Origin: Methanomicrobiales archaeon
Lineage (GTDB): Archaea > Halobacteriota > Syntropharchaeia > Alkanophagales > Methanospirareceae
Direction: 5' to 3'
Length of the DNA stretch: 6,362 nt
Assembly (NCBI GenBank): GCA_003160755.1
Contig: QEXZ01000077.1
Location: 1 to 6,362 of the forward strand
Made by a program: the position numbers and the translations under genes. This document shows positions 1 through 5,199 of this stretch, in pieces (the first letter of the stretch is position 1; every line of letters starts with the position of its first letter). The notes under the pieces were generated by a model. That model was not told where the DNA came from and searched no databases. It saw only the letters and a program-made list of their open reading frames with translations.

Positions 1-98
1 TTAACGTAACGAAGGCGATAACAGATACTTTGAGGGAAATCGACATGAAAGAGATACTTAAAGAGGAAACACGCCTCGCAGATTGTCTAAAAATGTAG
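1..98 (+). CDS. C-terminal end of an unidentified protein (5' partial)
   Basis: An open + strand frame enters from the left edge (first full codon at position 3) and ends at TAG 96-98, giving 31 residues that end in ADCLKM. The visible part is charged and probably helical (TDTLREIDMKEILKEETR), typical of the last helix of a soluble protein. It converges on dinB with 29 nt between the two stop codons, a normal spacing for convergent genes. Nothing in this short tail identifies the family. The absence of stops over 31 codons is weak support by itself; the position and amino-acid composition make a real gene end more likely than chance. Confidence 0.5.
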   Translation, partial: NVTKAITDTLREIDMKEILKEETRLADCLKM

Positions 99-127
99 GT
101 GGCACATCTTCGCTAAACAGGCTATAA

Positions 128-1228
128 CTATACTATTCTCCTTTGCTTCTCGTCAACCACGCCCAAATTTGACACGCGGACGCCCACCAGTCTTATTTTC
201 TTTCCTTTTCCTGCACTAAATTCTGCCATCAATTCCCTCGCCGCTTTCTTGAGCATGCTTAACTCAGAATGAAATGATTTTAGCGTCTTAGCCCTCGTGC
301 ATACAACAAAATCTTCAAACTTGACTTTTATCGAGACCGTTTTAAAAATAAAACCTTCACGCTGTATCGCATTATAAACGTCTTCCGCTAACCCATCCAC
401 GCAGTCATTTAATACCTGTGCGTCTTTCGTATCCTCAGCGAAAGTCCTCTCTCGGCTTAAAGACTTCCGCTTCCGCTCCCATTCCTCTTCCACTTCGCTT
501 TCATCTATTCCGTTTGCAATTAGATGAAGCCTCGTGCCATATTTACCGAGTTTAGCAACGAGTTTTTGGACGTCACAGCTCGCAAGCTGCCCTACCTGCT
601 CAATGCCCATCCTTTTTAATGTCTCCTCTGTTTTTGGACCCACACCGGGAATCTTTTTCACAGGTAAAGGAGTCAAGAATGCTCTGGCGTTTTCTTCTTC
701 TACAACCGTCAGACCATCGGGTTTCACGAAATCAGACGCTATCTTTGCTATTGTTTTGTTTGGAGCGATGCCAACAGAGCACGTTAAACCTTCTTTCTCC
801 AGTATCTGCCGCTTTATCATCCGTGCATATTCCCTTGCGCTGTTCCAATCGTGCACTTTCGTGCTGACGTCGAGAAAAGCCTCGTCAATGCTCACTTGCT
901 CTATTTTATCTGCATGTTCCCTCAAAATAGCCATTAGTTCTCTTGACACACGTTTGTATAACGGCATATTCACCGGCAGGAACTTCGCATCTGGACATAG
1001 TTTGTATGCCTGTGAAATAGGCATTGCCGAATGGACACCATATTCTCTCGCTTCGTAGGAGCACGTGCTTACAACGCCTCTTATCCTTTTATCGGGTTCT
1101 TCAACCGCTTTTTCTTCTCCCGCTTTGTGCCCTCCCACGACTACTGGCAAGCCCCTCAGTTTGGGATTCTCTCTTACTTCAACCGCCGAAAAGAAACTGT
1201 CCATGTCAACGTGAAGTATTAGTTTCAT
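128..1228 (-). CDS. dinB: DNA polymerase IV (Y-family translesion polymerase DinB/Dpo4-like)
   Basis: A full-length 366-residue Y-family DNA polymerase that copies past damaged template bases with low fidelity and no proofreading. Visible landmarks: N-terminal HVDMDSFF with metal ligands D8 and D10 and steric-gate F13; STCSYEAREYG (54-64) of the fingers; SIDEAFLDVS (113-122) with catalytic D115 and E116; SVGIAPNKTIAKIASDFVKP (151-170); helix-hairpin-helix KKIPGVGPKT (191-200); little finger from about 250, including SLSRERTF and RLVGVRVSNL. Two peculiarities: a charged insertion at about 34-50 between VVVGG and RGVVSTCSYEA, where many homologues have only a few residues, and a short C-terminus (EKQRRIV) without a recognisable PCNA-binding QxxLxxFF motif. 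The ATG at 1228 puts the DMD motif at the usual depth. It follows the regulator gene by 24 nt and has only a weak ribosome site, so it is probably cotranscribed with it. Confidence 0.97.
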   Translation of the reverse strand: MKLILHVDMDSFFSAVEVRENPKLRGLPVVVGGHKAGEEKAVEEPDKRIRGVVSTCSYEAREYGVHSAMPISQAYKLCPDAKFLPVNMPLYKRVSRELMAILREHADKIEQVSIDEAFLDVSTKVHDWNSAREYARMIKRQILEKEGLTCSVGIAPNKTIAKIASDFVKPDGLTVVEEENARAFLTPLPVKKIPGVGPKTEETLKRMGIEQVGQLASCDVQKLVAKLGKYGTRLHLIANGIDESEVEEEWERKRKSLSRERTFAEDTKDAQVLNDCVDGLAEDVYNAIQREGFIFKTVSIKVKFEDFVVCTRAKTLKSFHSELSMLKKAARELMAEFSAGKGKKIRLVGVRVSNLGVVDEKQRRIV

Positions 1229-1252
1229 CTGCTTCTGCTCTTTTGATTGAAT

Positions 1253-1747
1253 TTACTTCTTCGTTTCCTTTTTAACCTTTCGCATGCGGAAAGCCAAGTA
1301 TGAAAATAGAACACTAAGCAAGAGCAAGATCACGCCGAAAACTAAATACTTTGGTTCGTAGAGCAGTACAATCTCTTCTTCTTTTTCCAATTCTGGAAAA
1401 GTGCTTTTGATAAACAAATACATCTCGATAATCCCTCCAACAAAGCTGAGTGCCGCGGAAGAAAGAAGGATTATTATCTTTGTCATTTCATGTGGATGAA
1501 GCAGCCTTCTTCCTTTTTCTGTTAGTTCGTAATATACCCATTTATTTCCATTATCGTTCTTTTTCACCAAATTCGTATCAACCAATCTGTCCAAGTTTTC
1601 GTGAATCGAGGATTTGGGAAGATTCAACCCTCTTGATAGCTCACTTGCGGTCATACGCCTTATATCAAGGCTTTTGAGGATATTTGCTCTCGTATCCGAT
1701 GATAGAACGCCAAGAGTTTTCTTATCAAGTGCTATTTCATCTTTCAT
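1253..1747 (-). CDS. Membrane-tailed winged-helix transcriptional regulator (ArsR/MarR-like)
   Basis: 164 residues. Residues about 8-85 form an ArsR/MarR-type winged helix: LGVLSSDTRANILKSL begins the domain, MTASELSRGLNLPKSSIHENLDRLVDTNLV is the helix-turn-helix, and WVYYELTEKGRRLL is the wing and following helix. Two hydrophobic stretches follow (about 90-113 and 134-153), joined by an acidic loop (ELEKEEEIVLLYEPK); a basic tail (RMRKVKKETKK) closes the protein. The predicted topology puts DNA-binding domain and tail in the cytoplasm and the loop outside. Archaea have many such membrane-anchored winged-helix proteins; their signals are mostly unknown. It lies 24 nt ahead of dinB on the same strand, and its stop and the dinB start are not separated by a terminator, so it may control its own dinB operon. 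A TATA box 24-36 nt ahead of the ATG suggests a leaderless mRNA. Confidence 0.88.
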   Translation of the reverse strand: MKDEIALDKKTLGVLSSDTRANILKSLDIRRMTASELSRGLNLPKSSIHENLDRLVDTNLVKKNDNGNKWVYYELTEKGRRLLHPHEMTKIIILLSSAALSFVGGIIEMYLFIKSTFPELEKEEEIVLLYEPKYLVFGVILLLLSVLFSYLAFRMRKVKKETKK

Positions 1748-1770
1748 GTTGAATAAATTTATCCTTCCAT

Positions 1771-1782
1771 TTTATATTTTTA
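1771..1782 (-). promoter_or_regulatory. TATA box for the winged-helix regulator/dinB operon
   Basis: Read on the - strand this is AAAAATATAAA, centred about 29 nt before the ATG at 1747. In archaea transcription starts about 25 nt after the TATA centre, which places the start at or a few bases before the ATG, so the message would be leaderless or nearly so. A GGAAGG further upstream of the ATG would then lie outside the message. Confidence 0.55.
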
Positions 1783-1802
1783 TTAAAAGTCCTTTTGTTT
1801 GG

Positions 1803-1858
1803 ATTTTAAAATAAAAATAAAAGAGAGAGGAACATACCTCTCCCTGGCTTTTAATCAC
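1803..1858 (-). repeat. Gene-end module, copy 1 (hairpin plus T-run)
   Basis: Near-copy of 2339-2389. On the - strand both read GTGATTAAAAGnCAG, then a GAGAGG/CCTCTC hairpin, then T-runs ending in ATTTTAAAAT. The copies differ by a handful of substitutions and small T-tract indels. In this copy GTGATTAA supplies the last codons and stop of the lipoprotein gene. Confidence 0.75.
1823..1844 (-). terminator. Hairpin/T-run terminator after the lipoprotein gene
   Basis: Arms 1823-1830 (GAGAGAGG on +) and 1837-1844 (CCTCTCCC) pair over six base pairs next to the loop, then one mismatch. On the - strand the hairpin is followed by TTTTATTTTTATTTT. It starts within 10 nt of the lipoprotein stop codon at 1851-1853, the expected place for a terminator on that strand. 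Confidence 0.75.
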
Positions 1859-2330
1859 TTGTTATCACCTCTCCGACAATCCAGTAAGGTCCTGAACAAC
1901 GATCACTCGGCAACTCTGCAGAATATTTTGCTATACGTTCACTGGGCATTTCACAGCCACCTCCGCCAAGTTTGATTTTATCTCCAACACGCATTATAGG
2001 TTGACCGTTGTCATCAATGATCTGGATTACTCCATCTTCAGTGCTTAATGAAAAACCATGTGGCCATACAAGCAAATCATCACCCACGCGGAGACAACCA
2101 TCATCTAGTACTAATTCACCAACTAATTGAGCATCCATATAAATGGCCGGATTCTCTTTTTGCTGTGGGAAGAAAGGAGTAGAGGTTGAAGTATTGATAT
2201 CTGATACATTGACGGGCGGCACGGGTTGTTTTTCAGTAATACACCCACTCACAATAATGATTCCTATTATAGCAACAAAAGCAATTGCTAAAACCTTTGA
2301 GTCCATTCTTCTGTAATCAATATCAGTCAT
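1851..2330 (-). CDS. Small secreted lipoprotein of unknown function (LLVWP / CSGPYWIVG domain)
   Basis: 159 residues from the first ATG. A lipoprotein signal is plain: hydrophobic AIAFVAIIGIIIVSGC with Cys30 as lipidation site, so the mature protein should be tethered to the outer face of the membrane. A low-complexity Pro/Ser/Thr linker (31-60) leads to a compact beta-rich domain (about 66-157): GELVLDDGCLRVGDDLLVWP, two short strands around IIDDNGQPIMRVGDKI, GGGGC, and CSGPYWIVGE. Three mature cysteines (C79, C126, C145) could allow a disulfide. The pattern of GCLRV, LLVWP, VGD, GGG and GPYWIVG resembles a widespread small uncharacterised domain; no function can be assigned. The second ATG (2306, MDSKVLAIAF) is the likelier start: it gives a normal lipoprotein signal peptide and sits about 30 nt after the TATA-like box, whereas the ATG at 2330 directly abuts that box. 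Confidence 0.82.
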   Translation of the reverse strand: MTDIDYRRMDSKVLAIAFVAIIGIIIVSGCITEKQPVPPVNVSDINTSTSTPFFPQQKENPAIYMDAQLVGELVLDDGCLRVGDDLLVWPHGFSLSTEDGVIQIIDDNGQPIMRVGDKIKLGGGGCEMPSERIAKYSAELPSDRCSGPYWIVGEVITSD

Positions 2331-2334
2331 TTTT

Positions 2335-2345
2335 TTATATTTTAA
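2335..2345 (-). promoter_or_regulatory. TATA-like box for the lipoprotein gene
   Basis: On the - strand AAAATATAAAA, immediately before the ATG at 2330 and about 34 nt before the ATG at 2306. Transcription would start near 2313, inside the longer reading frame, which argues that the ATG at 2306 is used. The box overlaps the T-rich tail of the protease terminator, so stop and restart signals are packed together. Confidence 0.4.
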
Positions 2346-2389
2346 AATAAAAAAGAGAGAGGATATACCTCTCTCTGTCTTTTAATCAC
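2339..2389 (-). repeat. Gene-end module, copy 2 (hairpin plus T-run)
   Basis: Near-copy of 1803-1858. Here GTGATTAA lies outside the coding region, about 12 nt after the protease stop, whereas in copy 1 the same bases are the coding end of the lipoprotein gene. Confidence 0.75.
2355..2375 (-). terminator. Hairpin/T-run terminator after the protease gene
   Basis: Perfect 8-bp stem GAGAGAGG (2355-2362) / CCTCTCTC (2368-2375) with a 5-nt loop. On the - strand the stem is followed by TTTTTTATTTT. It lies 26 nt beyond the protease stop codon. Confidence 0.82.
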
Positions 2390-2400
2390 CTTTTTCTGTC

Positions 2401-3633
2401 TTACGGAGATGTCATCACACTGACGTCAAGTCCGGACTCCACATAGTTGACCGCCATATAGACGGCATCATTGGGATCATCACCAGGCGAGCCCACATGT
2501 GTTCCATACGCAGTGTTACTTAAGAACCAGGGACCGCCACTATCTCCGCCAGAAGAAAGATCATCATAGCCGGCTGTGTTGTCAACCCGAATATAAGTCG
2601 CTTGGCCTTGATACATGAAGTTCTTAGAACTGATGTAACCACATGTATAATGGCTGGTCTTACCATACTTGCAAACATAATTACCAATTGCTTGGCTACT
2701 TCGACTTTTCGTCGCGGTGATGTCACGTGTGGAACCCCCACCACTCGTCCGTATTTTATTTGACACAGTGTACCCTGGCGCAGTGTGCCACTGAATATCA
2801 TAGCTGCCCGTTTCTTTCTCACTCTCAAAAGTTAGACTATTACCATTGTATGACTGGGTATTTGAGCAGTGACCGGCTGTTGTGATGCCTTTAGTGATAC
2901 CTTTCTTTACCGAAAAACCACTTGTACAGGTTCTCAATGGCAGACCACCATAAATGTCGGCTTCGAGATTCATCATTGCGTCGACTGTGATCACCCTGAC
3001 TTTGACTTTATCAGGTAATCGTATATTTCCTCTTTGCAGAGCGTTATCAAACTGTCTCTTGTTAGCTTTCGCCACATACAACTCAACACTGTTATTAAAT
3101 ACATTGATGTCTGACTCTACAGGTATATCTAAAGCACGGGCAGAATGTGAAGCATCGGCTTGAGCTCTTTGGAGGTCAGCTAAAGACACTTTTGCAGTGT
3201 TGCGCACTTCAACAATGTCGGCAAACTCTGGGTACTTTTTCAGATATGGTTTCATTGTCTCCTCACCATCGCGAGTAAACTGCACAACAACGCGGAATTC
3301 CGGGGTGTGCTCAATCCAAAGTCCAGCAAAGGTTTCTGTCTCATTTGTGGTCAGTTCCGCATCCAAGTCCCCTGCAATGTCTTGAAGTTGGAATCGGAGG
3401 ATAGCTTCCTCAACACTAACATTCATATTTGATGCATATACTTGTGCATCAAACAATAGTGGATCCGTATCATTTGATGGAACCATAATATTTAGTTCTT
3501 TCGCAGGGTTTGCACCGTCGTCTTGTCCTTGAGCATTCACAACTGCAAACGCCCCCAGCAGTACCAAAACTGATACAAGGACAACTGGGACAATAGCTTT
3601 TAAATTTTTATACATTTGTTTCATTTTCATCAT
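2401..3633 (-). CDS. Secreted S1-family serine preproprotease (alpha-lytic/streptogrisin-like)
   Basis: 410 residues. A basic start (MKMKQMYKNLK) and hydrophobic AIVPVVLVSVLVLLGAFAVVNA form a signal peptide, with likely cleavage after A34. Residues about 35-224 are a long charged pro-region of the kind that folds and inhibits these enzymes. The mature enzyme probably begins near A225 (ADIYGGLPLRTCTSGF), matching the alpha-lytic mature start in layout. The chymotrypsin-fold triad is complete: H255 in TTAGHC, D279 in SYDIQWH, S365 in GGDSGGPWF. C236 and C256 should form the disulfide beside the catalytic His, and C321 and C331 a second; the third pair of alpha-lytic protease is absent. The product is an extracellular endopeptidase; cleavage preference cannot be read reliably. 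Start at 3633: it lies 12 nt after GGGGGTGA. Expression is probably controlled by the repeated leader cassette upstream, and a hairpin terminator follows. This class is mainly bacterial, so ancient acquisition is plausible. Confidence 0.93.
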   Translation of the reverse strand: MMKMKQMYKNLKAIVPVVLVSVLVLLGAFAVVNAQGQDDGANPAKELNIMVPSNDTDPLLFDAQVYASNMNVSVEEAILRFQLQDIAGDLDAELTTNETETFAGLWIEHTPEFRVVVQFTRDGEETMKPYLKKYPEFADIVEVRNTAKVSLADLQRAQADASHSARALDIPVESDINVFNNSVELYVAKANKRQFDNALQRGNIRLPDKVKVRVITVDAMMNLEADIYGGLPLRTCTSGFSVKKGITKGITTAGHCSNTQSYNGNSLTFESEKETGSYDIQWHTAPGYTVSNKIRTSGGGSTRDITATKSRSSQAIGNYVCKYGKTSHYTCGYISSKNFMYQGQATYIRVDNTAGYDDLSSGGDSGGPWFLSNTAYGTHVGSPGDDPNDAVYMAVNYVESGLDVSVMTSP

Positions 3634-3645
3634 CTCTTTTTTATT

Positions 3646-3653
3646 TCACCCCC
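3646..3653 (-). promoter_or_regulatory. Shine-Dalgarno of the protease gene
   Basis: On the - strand GGGGGTGA, 12 nt before the ATG at 3633 (15 nt before the second ATG). Its last three bases are the stop codon of the uORF described at 3646-3678, so translation of the two frames is probably coupled. Confidence 0.7.
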
Positions 3654-3678
3654 TAAATTTTTTGGATACTTCTGTCAT
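3646..3678 (-). CDS. Upstream leader ORF of the protease (10 aa)
   Basis: ATG at 3678 is preceded at good spacing by GAGGAGG, a better ribosome site than that of the protease itself. It encodes MTEVSKKFRG and stops at TGA 3646-3648 inside the protease Shine-Dalgarno, 12 nt before the protease ATG. That layout fits a translated leader that delivers or releases ribosomes at the main start. The three base changes between copies inside this frame all alter amino acids (T/I, V/I, S/P), so the peptide sequence itself may matter less than the act of translation. It could also be a chance frame following a conserved purine-rich motif. Confidence 0.45.
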   Translation of the reverse strand: MTEVSKKFRG

Positions 3679-3679
3679 T

Positions 3680-3696
3680 GCGCCCCTCCTCGGCAC
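3680..3696 (-). promoter_or_regulatory. Leader hairpin with Shine-Dalgarno in its loop, copy A
   Basis: On the - strand GTGCC (3692-3696) pairs with GGCGC (3680-3684) around the 7-nt loop GAGGAGG. One pair is a U-G wobble; in copy B the same position is C-G, so pairing is kept despite the base change. The uORF ATG follows one base after the stem. The stem is short (5 bp) but GC-rich. Confidence 0.5.
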
Positions 3697-3740
3697 TCAC
3701 TAATCGTATCGTTCAAACCCCTGATAAAACTACCGAAAAC

Positions 3741-3757
3741 GTTCGGATTTTCCGAAC
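3741..3757. promoter_or_regulatory. Perfect inverted repeat (probable operator), copy A
   Basis: GTTCGGA-TTT-TCCGAAC, two 7-bp arms with a 3-nt spacer. It lies 13 nt upstream of the + strand TATA box of the 3811 gene, where archaeal activators bind, and also where a - strand transcript from the same TATA element would start, where repressors bind. An identical copy is at 5305-5321. Bound protein unknown. Confidence 0.6.
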
Positions 3758-3762
3758 AAAAA

Positions 3763-3777
3763 GCAAAGGTTTATATA
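3763..3777 (+). promoter_or_regulatory. BRE/TATA promoter of the 3811 gene
   Basis: GCAAAGGTTTATATA is a near-ideal archaeal promoter: purine-rich BRE followed by TTTATATA. The TATA centre is about 37 nt before the ATG at 3811, predicting a start near 3800 and a leader of about 10 nt carrying GAAGTGA as a possible ribosome site. The same AT-rich core may also serve the - strand. Confidence 0.75.
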
Positions 3778-3810
3778 TCCGCACACACTATCAGTTTAAA
3801 GAAGTGAAAA

Positions 3811-4197
3811 ATGAGGACCGGAACTTTCTATTTCATAGCGATATTGATTATTATTGGTATAATTGGCACAAGCATGCTTGGAGTAAAGCTGCTAAATCAT
3901 ACACAAGAGACCAACAATACGCCCGAAGTAGAAAGAATAGATTGGGGACAAAAGGCGAGAGAAATAGCTTTAAAAGATGAGAGAGTGCAGGAATTGGCTG
4001 GCGGAAAACCGGTTTCTGTACCATCTGGAATAATATGGAACGAAACTTACGTAGAATTATTCCCTTCAATAGGAGGAAAAATATACAGAATCGGCATAGA
4101 TTTAAACAATGAGACAGTGAAGTTTATAAAAGAAGAGAAGGATCAAACTACACTAGACTGGATCGAAAAGATAAGCAAAAGTGTGACTGCGATATAA
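3811..4197 (+). CDS. Small membrane-anchored extracytoplasmic protein, unknown function
   Basis: 128 residues. One strongly hydrophobic N-terminal segment (FYFIAILIIIGIIGTSMLGV, about 6-25) should act as a membrane anchor or uncleaved signal, followed by a Thr/Asn-rich linker (30-38) and a soluble domain of about 85 residues outside the cell. That domain has a helix ending in ALKDERVQELAGGKPVSV, then strands (TYVELFPSIGG, KIYRIGIDLNNETVKFIKEE) and a final helix. A helix with KDxRVQEL-GK followed by a two- to three-stranded sheet recalls small PepSY-like or inhibitor-like domains seen in archaeal exported proteins, but this is only a resemblance. It is divergent from the protease across cassette A. 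PepSY-type domains have been linked to protease inhibition, so a regulatory relation is possible but unproven. Start supported by TATA spacing and GAAGTGA three bases before the ATG. Confidence 0.8.
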   Translation: MRTGTFYFIAILIIIGIIGTSMLGVKLLNHTQETNNTPEVERIDWGQKAREIALKDERVQELAGGKPVSVPSGIIWNETYVELFPSIGGKIYRIGIDLNNETVKFIKEEKDQTTLDWIEKISKSVTAI

Positions 4198-4230
4198 AAA
4201 AGAAAAAAAAGAAAAAATTTTGAATGTTTT

Positions 4231-4256
4231 TGTCCCCCGGACATTGTTTTATTTTT
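4231..4256. terminator. Shared terminator between convergent genes
   Basis: TGTCC (4231-4235), CCC loop, GGACA (4239-4243) makes a 5-bp hairpin. On + it is followed by TTGTTTTATTTTT; on - by AAAAACATTC and then long T-runs opposite the A-rich 4197-4217. It separates the 3811 gene from the convergent gene ending at 4249 and can serve both, although on + the T-rich tail lies within that gene's last codons. Confidence 0.6.
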
Positions 4257-5199
4257 CGCCTAATTTTTCAACTATTTTAGGAAAGAAGACTGGCGGTTCG
4301 GGTTGATGTGGGATTGCTACAACAGGCAAGTTGTGAGCGTAATATAGCGGCTCTCCATGTTTCAGTAGTTCTTCAACTGTTTCAGGTGCTATATGGAGCT
4401 CATCAGCACGTTTTTTGAGTTCGTTTAGGGGAATCTTCTCTATACCATACTTCTCCATCTCAGCCGCTGACATTTTTCCCGGAGGGCCTGGAGTAGTACA
4501 AACGAATGTCCATCCAACAGCTACCATTTCGTATCCCGGTCCAAACAAATAATCGTCTACAGTAAACTTAACTTCCTGATTCGGGTCTACATCATGAAGC
4601 CACCAGAACCAGTGACCAACATCTGTCTGGTCGGGGGAATAATCCCATTCGCGCCACACTGTTTCTCCATCTTGTTTGTCATCGCAAGCACTTAAGAGTG
4701 CTGCTACGAAACTGGTGGCGGACAACGCAAAGCCGGCATAAGAGTTTATTGCACTTATCGCAAGGGAAGCAACTGCATAAGCTGCATCGTAATAGTCCGC
4801 ATTCGTACCACTGTGTGGCCATGCTCCTATGTAACGTTTATCCGTGCTTGTCCATATCGCTTGATGCCCATTATTAACGGTCTCTTTAATTTGTACAGCC
4901 TGAATTCTACAAAGCTCTTCTGGATTTCCATCATCGTCTCTTGTCTCTCCAACCCCTGTTATTCTAAAGTTATATTCATAAGCTTCTCTCACGGGGTTCC
5001 AAGGAGCTCCGAAATATCCCACCGAGCTGGCGGTATATGCGTTAATCCACTCATATCCTGTATGTGCACGGGCAGAGTCTTTCTTTGTCCAAGTTTCTAT
5101 CGGTGAATCATATGCATTTACTACCCCTATCGTACTGCCCAATATCAGCACACCTACAAACAAAACCGCAAACCCTTTCTTCTTCACTGTTAATTCCAT
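4249..5199 (-). CDS. Secreted protein of unknown function with internal hydrophobic segment
   Basis: 316 residues from the ATG at 5199. N-terminal basic residues (VKKKGF) and AVLFVGVLILGSTIGVVNA form a signal peptide with likely cleavage after A29. The mature part is rich in Trp and Tyr and has three cysteines (C97, C172, C234). Residues 137-171 form a long run of small and hydrophobic residues (AAYAVASLAISAINSYAGF, then ALSATSFVAALLSAC) that could be a membrane or buried helix pair. A Trp-rich aromatic stretch (HWFWWLHDVD, 196-205) and a beta-rich part follow, then Pro-rich TTPGPPG and a helical tail (244-283). I do not recognise the family. The frame also opens with GTG at 5214, but that codon sits inside the Shine-Dalgarno GGGGTGA; ATG 5199 has 11-nt spacing, matching the protease gene behind the same cassette. 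Confidence 0.85.
   Translation of the reverse strand: MELTVKKKGFAVLFVGVLILGSTIGVVNAYDSPIETWTKKDSARAHTGYEWINAYTASSVGYFGAPWNPVREAYEYNFRITGVGETRDDDGNPEELCRIQAVQIKETVNNGHQAIWTSTDKRYIGAWPHSGTNADYYDAAYAVASLAISAINSYAGFALSATSFVAALLSACDDKQDGETVWREWDYSPDQTDVGHWFWWLHDVDPNQEVKFTVDDYLFGPGYEMVAVGWTFVCTTPGPPGKMSAAEMEKYGIEKIPLNELKKRADELHIAPETVEELLKHGEPLYYAHNLPVVAIPHQPEPPVFFPKIVEKLGEK

Larger units (their letters stand above)
3643..3776. repeat. Promoter/leader cassette, copy A
   Basis: 134 bp matching 5208-5340 with six substitutions and one base of length difference (CCCCC here, CCCC there). Positions 3708-3776 are identical over 69 bp. From distal to proximal, relative to the - strand protease, it contains a TATA-like element, the GTTCGGA inverted repeat, a hairpin exposing a Shine-Dalgarno, a 10-codon uORF and the protease Shine-Dalgarno. 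The similarity stops sharply at the TATA box on one side and fades just after the Shine-Dalgarno on the other. Confidence 0.95.

Noticed and set aside
534..1058. 174-codon + strand open frame opposite dinB
   Set aside because: It lies wholly antisense to a well-supported polymerase gene, has a composition unlike a folded protein and no promoter or ribosome site.
2520..2828. 102-codon second frame inside the protease gene
   Set aside because: Out-of-frame shadow of the catalytic domain, rich in Arg, Lys and Cys, without start signals.
3710..3721. GTTCAAACCCC resembles a tRNA T-loop
   Set aside because: No acceptor, anticodon or D-arm partners can be paired around it in either copy.
3678..3980. 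100-codon + strand frame through cassette A into the 3811 gene
   Set aside because: It starts upstream of the TATA box, so it would not be transcribed from it, and it overlaps the 3811 gene in another frame.
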